From: Streptomyces sp. NBC_00154
GTDB lineage: Bacteria; Actinomycetota; Actinomycetes; Streptomycetales; Streptomycetaceae
Length of the DNA stretch: 64,000 nt
NCBI RefSeq assembly: GCF_026342835.1
Contig: NZ_JAPEMI010000001.1
Span: forward strand, 4,842,501-4,906,500
Direction of reading: 5' to 3'
Each line of letters opens with the position of its first letter. Position 1 is the first letter of the stretch. Under the pieces are notes generated by a model that did no database searches, was not told where the DNA came from, and worked only from the letters and a program-made list of their open reading frames with translations. Of the stretch, positions 36,283 through 44,551 are shown in pieces. Both the position numbers and the translations under genes were made by a program.

Positions 36283-36303
36283 CTTGCAGAAATCTTCCGC
36301 AAA
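36283..36303. promoter_or_regulatory. Second MalR-like site upstream of malE
   Basis: CTTGCAG followed 9 nt later by CCGCAAA gives an imperfect CTTGC...GCAAA inverted pair about 85 bp before the malE start, where a repressor could block transcription. Confidence 0.5.
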
Positions 36304-36387
36304 CTCTTTCGGCCATCTTTCATCCTTGTTACGTTCCTCGTCGACCCGGCGCCGCGATGGAGCGGTACGGCAGTTGAAGGAGTTCAG

Positions 36388-37662
36388 ATGCGACGTGGCA
36401 TAACGGCCACCGCCCTGGTCGCGGCCCTGGCGCTTGCGGCGACCGCCTGCGGCAGCGATGACAAGTCCGACGGCTCGAGCAAGAGCTCCGGCGAGCTCTC
36501 CGGGACCGTTACATGGTGGGACACCTCCACCGTGGGCAGCGAGGACAAGGTCTTCAAGAAGATTGCCGAAGACTTTGAGAAGCAGCACCCGAAGGTCGAC
36601 GTCAAGTACGTCAACGTGCCCTTCGGCGAGGCGCAGAACAAGTTCAAGAACGCTGCCCAGTCCGGCTCCGGTGCGCCCGACGTGATCCGCTCCGAGGTCG
36701 CCTGGACCCCCGAGTTCGCGGACCTCGGCTACCTCGCCCCGCTGGACGGCACCCCCGCCCTGCAGAAGGCGGACGACTTCCTCAAGCAGGCCGCCGCCTC
36801 CACCAAGTACAACGGCAAGACGTACGCGGTGCCGCAGGTCATCGACTCCATGGGCATCTTCTACAACAAGAAGATCTTCAAGGAGGCCGGCGTCGAGGTT
36901 CCCACCACTGTCGCCCAGCTGAAGACCGTCTCCAAGAAGATCAAGGAGAAGACCGGCAAGACCGGCCTGTACCTGCGCGGTGACGACGCGTACTGGTTCC
37001 TGTCCTTCCTGTACGGCGAGGGCGGCGACCTCGTCGACGCGTCCACCAAGTCCGTCACCGTCGACAACCCCGAGGGCGTCAAGGCGATGAAGGTCGTCAA
37101 GGACCTCGTCGACTCCGGTGCGGCCAAGACCGACGCGACGGACGGCTGGGAGAACATGCAGTCGTCCTTCAAGGACGGCAAGGTCGCCATGATCATCAAC
37201 GGCCCGTGGGCCGTAGCCGACACGTACGCCGGCGCGGAGTTCAAGGACAAGGCCAACCTGGGCGTCGCTCCGGTCCCGGCCGGCTCCGCCGGGCAGGGCG
37301 CCCCGCAGGGCGGTCACAACCTGGCCGTCTACGCGGGCTCCAAGAACCTCGACGCCTCCTACGCCTTCGTCGACTACATGACGTCCACGAAGACCCAGGC
37401 CCAGGTCACCAAGGAGCTGAACCTCCTGCCGACCCGTACCTCCGCCTACTCGCAGGAAGCCGTCGTCGACAACGAGATCGTCGGCTTCTTCAAGCCGGTC
37501 GTCGAGACCGCCGTCGAGCGCCCCTGGATCCCGGAGACCGGCAGCCTCTTCGCCCCGCTCGTCACCGAGTACACCAAGGTCCTGACCGGCCAGACCACGC
37601 CGGAGAAGGCCGCCAAGGCCACCGGTGACTCCTACCGCAAGCTCCTCAAGGGCTGGAAGTAG
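36388..37662 (+). CDS. malE: Maltose/maltodextrin-binding lipoprotein
   Basis: 424 residues. The signal peptide ends in a lipobox (LAATAC, Cys ~21). The mature protein is a group-1 sugar-binding protein with GTVTWWDTSTVGSEDKVFKK at the start, YAVPQVIDSMGIFYNKKIFK, and VAMIINGPWAV, a conserved MalE motif. It captures maltodextrins for MalFG. First gene of malE-malF-malG, directly under the MalR region, with ribosome site GAAGGAG 5 nt before ATG. Confidence 0.95.
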   Translation: MRRGITATALVAALALAATACGSDDKSDGSSKSSGELSGTVTWWDTSTVGSEDKVFKKIAEDFEKQHPKVDVKYVNVPFGEAQNKFKNAAQSGSGAPDVIRSEVAWTPEFADLGYLAPLDGTPALQKADDFLKQAAASTKYNGKTYAVPQVIDSMGIFYNKKIFKEAGVEVPTTVAQLKTVSKKIKEKTGKTGLYLRGDDAYWFLSFLYGEGGDLVDASTKSVTVDNPEGVKAMKVVKDLVDSGAAKTDATDGWENMQSSFKDGKVAMIINGPWAVADTYAGAEFKDKANLGVAPVPAGSAGQGAPQGGHNLAVYAGSKNLDASYAFVDYMTSTKTQAQVTKELNLLPTRTSAYSQEAVVDNEIVGFFKPVVETAVERPWIPETGSLFAPLVTEYTKVLTGQTTPEKAAKATGDSYRKLLKGWK

Positions 37663-37684
37663 CCAGAGAAAGGCAGGCCGACTG

Positions 37685-38698
37685 ATGGCTGTCCACACCA
37701 GCCAGTCGGTGGCAACGGCCGCGGGCGACAATGTCGCCCGCGGCCGGAGCCGCGGTACTGGTACCCCACCGCCGAGCAGGTTCCGGCGGGCTCTGTCGAC
37801 CCACTGGTACGCCTGGACGATGGTCGCCCCGGTCGTCGCCGTGATCGGCGTGATCATCGGCTACCCGCTGGTCCGCGGCATCTACCTGTCGCTGACCGAC
37901 GCCAATGAGCGCAACGTCGAACGGTCCATCGGCGTCAACCACATGCCGGCGACGTACAAGTTCGTCGGCCTGGACAACTACGCCGACGCGCTCACGGGCA
38001 ACCAGTTCCTCGGCACGCTCGGGTGGACCCTGGTGTGGACGGTCTCCTGCGTGAGCATCACGTTCGTCCTCGGCATGGCCCTGGCCAACATCCTCAACCG
38101 CCGGATCGCCGGCCGCTCGGTCTACCGGATGGCGCTGATCCTGCCCTGGGCCATCCCCGGCTTCGTCTCCGTCTTCGCCTGGCGCTTCCTCTACAACGAG
38201 GACCGCGGGCTGCTCAACAAGATCCTCTCCGGTGCCGGCGTCGACGGTATTCCGTGGCTCAACGACCCCACCTGGGCGAAGTTCTCCGTCATCGCCGTCA
38301 ATGTGTGGCTCGGCGTGCCGTTCATGATGGTCGCCCTGCTCGGCGGTCTGCAGTCCATCCCCAGCGAGCAGTACGAGGCCGCCGAGATGGACGGTGCCAC
38401 CGCCTGGCAGCGGTTCCGCCACATCACCCTGCCGGGGCTCCGGCCGGTCTCCACCACCGTGATCCTGCTGTCGACCATCTGGACGTTCAACATGTTCCCG
38501 GTGATCTTCCTGCTGACCCGCGGCGGACCGGGCGAGGCCACCCAGATCCTGGTCACCCAGGCGTACAAGTTCTCCTTCGAGATCAGCCCGCGCGACTTCG
38601 CGCAGTCCTCCACCTGGGGCGTGCTGATCCTCGTCCTCCTGATGCTCTTCGCCGCGGTCTACCGGCGAGTCCTCCGCACGCAGGGAGATAACTGGTGA
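37685..38698 (+). CDS. malF: Maltose ABC transporter permease MalF
   Basis: 337 residues from the ATG at 37685. An N-terminal polar tail leads into six membrane segments. The EAA loop is EQYEAAEMDGATAWQRFRHI, which docks to the ATPase. It lies 22 bp after malE and overlaps malG by 4 nt. The cognate ATPase is not encoded here; in streptomycetes the shared MsiK ATPase serves such importers. Confidence 0.94.
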   Translation: MAVHTSQSVATAAGDNVARGRSRGTGTPPPSRFRRALSTHWYAWTMVAPVVAVIGVIIGYPLVRGIYLSLTDANERNVERSIGVNHMPATYKFVGLDNYADALTGNQFLGTLGWTLVWTVSCVSITFVLGMALANILNRRIAGRSVYRMALILPWAIPGFVSVFAWRFLYNEDRGLLNKILSGAGVDGIPWLNDPTWAKFSVIAVNVWLGVPFMMVALLGGLQSIPSEQYEAAEMDGATAWQRFRHITLPGLRPVSTTVILLSTIWTFNMFPVIFLLTRGGPGEATQILVTQAYKFSFEISPRDFAQSSTWGVLILVLLMLFAAVYRRVLRTQGDNW

Positions 38699-39594
38699 CC
38701 ACCGCCCCCGCAACCACCGTCCGCCGCGCCGCCCCGGCCGCGCGCCACTCGGCCCGCAAGGTCCGGCCGCGCGGCGAGCGCTCGCCGCTCGCCTCCGTCG
38801 GACTGCACCTCACGCTGATCGTGGCGTCCGTGATCGCCGTGTTCCCCGTGCTGTGGGTCCTGCTGACCTCGCTGAAGCCCGCCGCGTACGCGACGACGAC
38901 GGACTTCTTCAAGGACACGACCTTCGAGAACTACACCGGCCTGATCAAGGACACCGAGTTCCTGACCTGGTTCGGCAACTCGCTGGTCATCGCCGGGCTC
39001 ACCACCGTCCTCGGTGTCTTCGTCTCCGCCACCACCGGCTACGCCGTCAGCCGCTTCCGGTTCCCCGGCAAGCGCGGGCTGATGTGGACGCTGCTCATCA
39101 CCCAGATGTTCCCGGTCGCCGTCCTCATCGTGCCGATCTACAACATCATGTCGAGCCTGGGCCTGCTCAATCAGCCCGCCGGCCTCGTCATCACGTACCT
39201 CACCATCGCGGTGCCGTTCTGCGCCTGGATGATGAAGGGCTTCTTCGACACCATCCCGCGCGAGATCGACGAGTCGGGGCAGGTCGACGGCCTCACCCCG
39301 TTCGGCACGTTCTGGCGGCTGATCCTGCCGCTCGCCAAGCCCGGCCTCGCCGTCACCGCGTTCTACTCCTTCATCACCGCCTGGGGCGAAGTTGCATACG
39401 CCTCGGCCTTCATGGTCGGCGACGAGAACCTCACGCTCGCCGGCGGGCTGCAGAAGTTCGTCAACCAGTACGGAGCCCAGTGGGGGCCGATGACCGCCGC
39501 GTCCGTGCTCATCGCGATACCCGCGGCCCTGGTCTTCCTCTTCGCCCAGCGCCACCTGGTGACCGGCATGTCCGCCGGGGCCGTCAAGGGCTGA
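38695..39594 (+). CDS. malG: Maltose ABC transporter permease MalG
   Basis: 299 residues from the GTG at 38695, which overlaps the malF stop (GTGA). Six membrane segments are present. The EAA loop is IPREIDESGQVDGLTPFGTF. It forms the transmembrane pore with MalF. A GC-rich hairpin follows before aglA. Confidence 0.94.
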   Translation: MTTAPATTVRRAAPAARHSARKVRPRGERSPLASVGLHLTLIVASVIAVFPVLWVLLTSLKPAAYATTTDFFKDTTFENYTGLIKDTEFLTWFGNSLVIAGLTTVLGVFVSATTGYAVSRFRFPGKRGLMWTLLITQMFPVAVLIVPIYNIMSSLGLLNQPAGLVITYLTIAVPFCAWMMKGFFDTIPREIDESGQVDGLTPFGTFWRLILPLAKPGLAVTAFYSFITAWGEVAYASAFMVGDENLTLAGGLQKFVNQYGAQWGPMTAASVLIAIPAALVFLFAQRHLVTGMSAGAVKG

Positions 39595-39631
39595 CGCACC
39601 CAGCAGCACGACCCGCACGCACCAAGGAACG

Positions 39632-39666
39632 GCGGCGCCGGATCCCCGACCCGGTCCCGGCGCCGC
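39632..39666 (+). terminator. Hairpin between malG and aglA
   Basis: GCGGCGCCGG / CCGGCGCCGC, a perfect 10-bp inverted repeat with a 15-nt loop, 28 bp before the aglA start. It may attenuate transcription or protect the malEFG mRNA end, so that aglA is expressed at a lower level. Confidence 0.55.
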
Positions 39667-39693
39667 TCCCCACCCAGACACCTCAGGGACGAC

Positions 39694-41370
39694 ATGACCC
39701 AGCACCTCGCTGCCCCCTCCACCGGCACGTCCGACGCTGCTCCGGGCCACCGCACCGGCTGGTGGCAGGACGCGGTGATCTACCAGGTCTATCCGCGGAG
39801 CTTCGCCGACGGCAACGGCGACGGCATGGGCGATCTCGCAGGCGTACGGGACAGACTTCCGTACCTCAAGGACCTCGGCGTCGACGCGGTCTGGCTCAGC
39901 CCGTTCTACGCGTCGCCGCAGGCCGACGCGGGCTACGACGTCTCCGACTACCGCGCCATCGACCCGATGTTCGGCACGCTGCTGGACGCCGACGCGCTGA
40001 TCCGGGACGCCCACGACCTCGGCCTGCGGATCATTGTCGACCTGGTGCCCAACCACTCCTCCGACCAGCACGAGTGGTTCAAGCGCGCCCTCGCCGAGGG
40101 CCCCGGCTCCGCACTGCGCGAGCGCTACCACTTCCGCCCGGGCAAGGGCGCGGACGGCGAACTGCCGCCCAACGACTGGGAGTCCATCTTCGGCGGCCCC
40201 GCCTGGACCCGGACCACCGACCCGGACGGCACCCCCGGCGACTGGTACCTCCACCTGTTCGCGCCCGAGCAGCCCGACTTCAACTGGGAACACCCGGCCG
40301 TCGCCGACGAGTTCCGCTCGATCCTGCGGTTCTGGCTCGACATGGGCGTCGACGGTTTCCGCGTCGATGTCGCCCACGGCCTGGTCAAGGCCGAGGGCCT
40401 GCCCGACCTCGGCACCCACGACCAGCTCAAGCTGCTCGGAAACGATGTCATGCCGTTCTTCGACCAGGACGGCGTGCACGAGATCTACCGCTCCTGGCGC
40501 ACCATCCTCGACGAGTACCCCGGCGACCGCATCGCCGTCGCCGAGGCCTGGACCCCGACCGTCGAGCGCACCGCCAACTATGTGCGCCACGACGAGATGC
40601 ACCAGGCGTTCAACTTCCAGTACCTGTCCACCGACTGGGACGCCGCCGAGCTGCGCAAGGTCATCGACGTCTCGCTCGACGCGATGCGCCCGGTCGGCGC
40701 CCCCACCACCTGGGTGCTCTCCAACCACGACGTCACCCGGCACGCCACCCGGTTCGCCAACCCGCCCGGCCTCGGCACCCAGATCCGCACCGCGGGCGAC
40801 CGCGGGATGGGCCTGCGCCGGGCCCGCGCCGCCAGCCTGCTGATGCTGGCGCTGCCCGGCTCCGCGTACGTCTACCAGGGCGAGGAACTCGGCCTGCCCG
40901 ACGTCACCGACCTGCCCGACGAGGCCCGCCAGGACCCGTCGTTCTTCCGCGCCGACGGCCAGGACGGATTCCGCGACGGCTGCCGGGTGCCGATCCCGTG
41001 GACCCGCGAAGGCAGCTCCTACGGCTTCGGCAGCGGCGGCAGCTGGCTGCCCCAGCCGGCCAGCTGGGGTGAGCTGAGCATCGAGGCCCAGACCGGCAGG
41101 GCCGGCTCGACACTGGAGCTGTACCGGGCCGCGCTCGCCGCCCGCCGGGTGCACCCGGGGCTCGGCGCCGGGACCGCAGTGGAGTGGCTGGACGCACCCG
41201 AAGGGCTGCTGGCCTTCGCCCGCCCCGGCTTCGTCTGCACCGTCAACACGACCGGCCGGCCGGTTCGCATCCCGGTCCGCGGCCAGGTGCTGCTGTCCAG
41301 CAGCCCCGTCGTCACCGACGGCGCCGAGATCGAGCTGCCCGCGGACACCACGGTGTGGTGGACGGTGTGA
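39694..41370 (+). CDS. aglA: Alpha-glucosidase (GH13), intracellular
   Basis: 558 residues, no signal peptide. GH13 regions are intact: DAVWLSPFYASP, DLVPNHSSDQHEWF, nucleophile Asp225 in GFRVDVAHG, acid/base Glu284 in AVAEAW, and Asp346 in LSNHDVTRH. The N-terminal DAVIYQVYPRSFADGNGDGMGDL is typical of exo-acting oligo-1,6-/alpha-1,4-glucosidases. It would hydrolyse imported maltodextrins to glucose in the cytosol. Its stop overlaps the GTG start of the following LacI gene. Confidence 0.93.
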   Translation: MTQHLAAPSTGTSDAAPGHRTGWWQDAVIYQVYPRSFADGNGDGMGDLAGVRDRLPYLKDLGVDAVWLSPFYASPQADAGYDVSDYRAIDPMFGTLLDADALIRDAHDLGLRIIVDLVPNHSSDQHEWFKRALAEGPGSALRERYHFRPGKGADGELPPNDWESIFGGPAWTRTTDPDGTPGDWYLHLFAPEQPDFNWEHPAVADEFRSILRFWLDMGVDGFRVDVAHGLVKAEGLPDLGTHDQLKLLGNDVMPFFDQDGVHEIYRSWRTILDEYPGDRIAVAEAWTPTVERTANYVRHDEMHQAFNFQYLSTDWDAAELRKVIDVSLDAMRPVGAPTTWVLSNHDVTRHATRFANPPGLGTQIRTAGDRGMGLRRARAASLLMLALPGSAYVYQGEELGLPDVTDLPDEARQDPSFFRADGQDGFRDGCRVPIPWTREGSSYGFGSGGSWLPQPASWGELSIEAQTGRAGSTLELYRAALAARRVHPGLGAGTAVEWLDAPEGLLAFARPGFVCTVNTTGRPVRIPVRGQVLLSSSPVVTDGAEIELPADTTVWWTV

Positions 41371-42413
41371 CCGTCCCTCTGCCCAGGACCGGCGGTGCGC
41401 TGAGGCTCTCGGACATCGCCGGTCAGGCCTCGGTCAGCGAGGCAACCGTCAGCCGGGTCCTCAACGGCAAGCCGGGCGTCGCCGACACCACGCGTCAGCG
41501 GGTGCTCGCGGCGCTCGACATCCTGGGCTACGAGCGTCCGGTACGGCTGCGGCAGCGCAGTGCCGGGCTGATCGGACTGGTGACCCCCGAGCTCACCAAC
41601 CCGATCTTCCCGGCGTTCGCGCAGTCCGTCGAGCAGGTCCTGGCCGGGCACGGCTACACCCCGGTGCTCTGCACCCAACTGCCCGGCGGCGCCACCGAGG
41701 ACGAGCTCGTCGAGCAGCTCGTCGAACGCGGCGTCGGCGGCATCGTCTTCCTCTCCGGGCTGCACGCCGACCTGTCGGCCGACCCCTCCCGGTACGCCGC
41801 GCTCACCGACCGTGGCGTGCCGTTCGTCCTGATCAACGGCTACAACGAGCGGATCAGCGCCCCCTTCGTCTCGCCCGACGACTCCGCCGCCGTGCGGATG
41901 GCCGTCGGACATCTCGCCGAACTCGGCCACCGCAAGGTCGGCTTGGCCATCGGGCCGCAGCGCTATGTGCCGTCCCGCCGCAAACGGGACGGCTTCGTCG
42001 ACGCCGCCGTCAAGCTGCTGGGCCTGCCCCGCGCCGAGGCGGAACTCCTCGTCTGCTCCACGTTGTTCAGCGTCGAGGGCGGCCAGGTGGCGGCCGGGGC
42101 GCTGCTCGACCAGGGGTGCACGGGCATCGTCTGCGGCAGCGACCTGATGGCCCTGGGCGTGGTGCGTGCCGCCCGGGACCGCGGGCTCGACGTGCCGCGC
42201 GACGTGTCGGTGGTCGGCTTCGACGACTCGCAGCTCATCGCGTTCACCGATCCGCCGCTGACGACGGTGCGGCAGCCCGTGCAGGCGATGGCGGCGGCCG
42301 CGGTCGGCGCGCTGCTGGAGGAGATCGGCGGCAGTCCCGTGCAGCGCACGGAGTACGTGTTCCAGCCGGAGCTGGTGGTACGGGGGTCCACCGCCGCGGT
42401 CCGTCCCGCGTGA
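41367..42413 (+). CDS. Second LacI-family regulator, coupled to aglA
   Basis: 348 residues from the GTG at 41367, which overlaps the aglA stop by 4 nt (GTGA). The HTH is RLSDIAGQASVSEATVSRVL and the hinge continues NGKPGVADTTRQRVLAALDI. The core domain closely parallels MalR (GLVTPELTNPIFPAF; PRDVSVVGFDDSQLIAFTDP). Seventeen consecutive HTH residues (VSEATVSRVLNGKPGVA) are identical to MalR, so the two probably read the same or overlapping operators. Coupling to aglA would make it part of the maltose-induced operon and a feedback regulator. Confidence 0.9.
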   Translation: MTVPLPRTGGALRLSDIAGQASVSEATVSRVLNGKPGVADTTRQRVLAALDILGYERPVRLRQRSAGLIGLVTPELTNPIFPAFAQSVEQVLAGHGYTPVLCTQLPGGATEDELVEQLVERGVGGIVFLSGLHADLSADPSRYAALTDRGVPFVLINGYNERISAPFVSPDDSAAVRMAVGHLAELGHRKVGLAIGPQRYVPSRRKRDGFVDAAVKLLGLPRAEAELLVCSTLFSVEGGQVAAGALLDQGCTGIVCGSDLMALGVVRAARDRGLDVPRDVSVVGFDDSQLIAFTDPPLTTVRQPVQAMAAAAVGALLEEIGGSPVQRTEYVFQPELVVRGSTAAVRPA

Positions 42414-42445
42414 CGGCCTGACCGAACGCACAGCGGCACGCACAG

Positions 42446-42509
42446 GAGAGGCACCGGGAGTCGGCCCTGGACAGGGCCGGCGGGGAGTGAGCGACTCCGG
42501 GTGCCTCTC
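42446..42509 (+). terminator. Terminator of the mal-agl-lacI operon
   Basis: GAGAGGCACCGGGAGTCG / CGACTCCGGGTGCCTCTC, 18-bp arms with one mismatch, enclosing a second small stem (GGCCCTG/CAGGGCC) and followed by TTGCC. It starts 32 bp after the LacI stop. Confidence 0.85.
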
Positions 42510-42518
42510 TTGCCGTGA

Positions 42519-42582
42519 CCGGCCCGGCCGGCCGGGCGCGTGGGACCCCTGGGGTGCCGGGGCCCCCGGCCGACCGGGCCGG
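42519..42582. terminator. Second hairpin in tandem
   Basis: CCGGCCCGGCCGGCCGGG / CCCGGCCGACCGGGCCGG, 18-bp arms with one mismatch, immediately after the first terminator. It likely insulates the amylase promoter from upstream transcription. Confidence 0.6.
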
Positions 42583-42625
42583 AGTCGGGATGAACTTAAC
42601 AGTGCCGCAATATTTTGCGTAAGTC

Positions 42626-42647
42626 CTTGCAGGAAGAAAAATGCAAG
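42626..42647. promoter_or_regulatory. MalR-like site upstream of amylase promoter
   Basis: CTTGCA at 42626-42631 and TGCAAG at 42642-42647 form an inverted pair with a 10-nt A-rich spacer, about 45 bp before the -35 hexamer. Confidence 0.55.
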
Positions 42648-42692
42648 ATTTCGTCGATGTGAGCGGGATGTAAGCGGGTCGTGTCCAGGGGG

Positions 42693-42721
42693 TTGACCCG
42701 GATGGGGTGGGCTCGTACGGT
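42693..42721 (+). promoter_or_regulatory. Amylase gene promoter
   Basis: -35 TTGACC (42693-42698) and -10 TACGGT (42716-42721) with a 17-bp spacer, a good housekeeping-sigma match. The predicted start is near 42728, giving a ~115-nt leader before the ATG. Confidence 0.65.
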
Positions 42722-42743
42722 CAGCTCCGCGGCAAGCTTTGCA

Positions 42744-42758
42744 TTCTTGCAGCAAGAA
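42744..42758. promoter_or_regulatory. MalR operator overlapping the amylase transcription start
   Basis: TTCTTGCAGCAAGAA is a perfect 7+1+7 palindrome containing the CTTGCA recognition unit, about 16 bp downstream of the predicted start. This is a roadblock position for MalR or its paralogue. Confidence 0.75.
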
Positions 42759-42844
42759 CCTTCAGGAGCCTTGAGGGCAGGGCGCGTTGCCACGTGAGGC
42801 TGCACCGTCATCCCCGCATTTCCCCCCACCGCAGGAGGAAAGAC

Positions 42845-44551
42845 ATGGCACGCAGACCACTGTCTGCAGCGCTCGCTCTGATAGCCGGCGCCGCCGCCCT
42901 CATCCCCACCGCCACTCCCGCCCAGGCGTCCGCACCCGGCAACAAGGACGTCACCGCCGTGATGTTCGAGTGGAAATTCGACTCCGTCGCCAAGGCCTGC
43001 ACGGACTCCCTCGGCCCGGCCGGCTACGGCTACGTCCAGGTCTCGCCGCCCCAGGAGCACATCCAGGGGAGCCAGTGGTGGACCTCGTACCAGCCGGTCA
43101 GCTACAAGATCGCCGGACGGCTCGGCGACCGTACCGCCTTCGCCGCCATGGTCAGCACCTGCCACAGCGCGGGCGTCAAGGTCGTCGCCGACTCCGTCAT
43201 CAACCACATGTCGGCCGGCTCGGGCACCGGCACCGGCGGCTCCTCGTACACGAAGTACAACTACCCCGGCCTGTACTCCTCGTTCGACATGGACGACTGC
43301 ACCGCACAGATCAGCAACTACCAGGACCGGGCCAACGTCCAGAACTGCGAACTCGTCGGGCTCGCCGACCTCGACACCGGTGAGGACTACGTCCGCGGCA
43401 AGATCGCCGGATACCTCAACGACCTGCGCTCGCTCGGCGTCGACGGCTTCCGCATCGACGCCGCCAAACACATGCCCGCGAGCGACCTCGCCAACATCAA
43501 GTCGCGGCTGACCGACCCCGGCGTCTACTGGAAGCAGGAGGCGATCTACGGGTCGGGCGAAGCCGTCTCGCCCGACGAGTACACCGGCACCGGGGACGTC
43601 CAGGAGTTCCGTTACGCCCGCAGCCTCAAGCAGGTCTTCAACAACGAGAACCTCGCCGAGCTGAAGAACTTCGGCGAGGGCTGGGGCTTCATGCCGTCCT
43701 CGAAGGCCGGGGTCTTCGTCGACAACCACGACACCGAGCGCGGCGGCGACACCCTGAACTACAAGGACGGCGCCAACTACACCCTCGCCAACGTCTTCAT
43801 GCTGGCCTGGCCGTACGGCTCGCCCGACGTCCACTCCGGCTACGAGTGGTCCGACAAGGACGCGGGACCGCCCAACGGCGGCACGGTGAACGCCTGTTAC
43901 AGCGACGGCTGGAAGTGTCAGCACGCCTGGCCGCAGATCTCCTCCATGGTCGGCTTCCGCAACACCGCGCGAGGCGAGGCCGTCACCGACTGGTGGGACA
44001 ACGGCGGGGACCAGATCGCGTTCGGCCGCGGGTCGAAGGCGTACGTCGCCATCAACCACGAGGGCTCGTCGCTGACCCGTACGTTCCAGACGTCGCTGCC
44101 CGCCGGCAACTACTGCGACGTCCAGTCCGGCAACGGGGTGACCGTCAACGGCTCCGGACAGTTCACCGCGACGCTCGGCGCGAACACGGCTGTCGCACTG
44201 CAGGTGAACGCGCGTACCTGCACCGGCAGTGGCACCACCGACCCGGGTACGGGTACCTCCGGCGCCTCCTTCGGTGTCAACGCGACCACCCAGCTCGGCC
44301 AGAACATCTACGTCACCGGGAACCAGTCCGCGCTCGGCAACTGGAACACGGACAGCGCGCTCAAGCTCGACCCGGCGACGTACCCGGTCTGGAAGCTGGA
44401 CGTGAGCATGCCCGCCGGTACGTCGTTCGAGTACAAGTACGTCCGCAAGGACGCGAGCGGCGTCGTCACGTGGGAGAGCGGCGCCAACCGCACGGCGACG
44501 GTGCCGTCGTCGGGCAAGGTGTCGCTGACGAGCGACGTCTGGCGAAGCTGA
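42845..44551 (+). CDS. aml: Secreted alpha-amylase (GH13) with C-terminal CBM20
   Basis: 568 residues from the ATG at 42845, with GGAGGAA 5 nt upstream. A Sec signal ends near ATPAQASA. The catalytic domain is of the animal-like streptomycete type: Asp205 (GFRIDAAKHM), Glu232 (WKQEAIYGSG) and Asp296 (FVDNHDTERGG). A Thr/Gly/Ser linker near residue 460 precedes a ~100-residue CBM20 starch-binding domain (GQNIYVTGNQSALGNWNTDS, SFEYKYVRKD). It liberates maltodextrins from starch outside the cell. MalR-like sites and its own promoter precede it. Confidence 0.96.
   Translation: MARRPLSAALALIAGAAALIPTATPAQASAPGNKDVTAVMFEWKFDSVAKACTDSLGPAGYGYVQVSPPQEHIQGSQWWTSYQPVSYKIAGRLGDRTAFAAMVSTCHSAGVKVVADSVINHMSAGSGTGTGGSSYTKYNYPGLYSSFDMDDCTAQISNYQDRANVQNCELVGLADLDTGEDYVRGKIAGYLNDLRSLGVDGFRIDAAKHMPASDLANIKSRLTDPGVYWKQEAIYGSGEAVSPDEYTGTGDVQEFRYARSLKQVFNNENLAELKNFGEGWGFMPSSKAGVFVDNHDTERGGDTLNYKDGANYTLANVFMLAWPYGSPDVHSGYEWSDKDAGPPNGGTVNACYSDGWKCQHAWPQISSMVGFRNTARGEAVTDWWDNGGDQIAFGRGSKAYVAINHEGSSLTRTFQTSLPAGNYCDVQSGNGVTVNGSGQFTATLGANTAVALQVNARTCTGSGTTDPGTGTSGASFGVNATTQLGQNIYVTGNQSALGNWNTDSALKLDPATYPVWKLDVSMPAGTSFEYKYVRKDASGVVTWESGANRTATVPSSGKVSLTSDVWRS

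Larger units (their letters stand above)
35983..36387. other. malR-malE divergent control region
   Basis: 405 bp without a gene. It contains MalR-like CTTGC repeats (36130-36147 and 36283-36303), a TTGACG hexamer at 36239-36244 that could be a malE -35, and the malE ribosome site GAAGGAG before 36388. Local GC is lower than in the coding DNA. Confidence 0.7.
42414..42844. other. Control region between the LacI gene and the amylase gene
   Basis: 431 bp with no gene. It contains two terminator hairpins in series (42446-42509, 42519-42582), then a lower-GC block with MalR-like sites and the amylase promoter. Confidence 0.75.
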
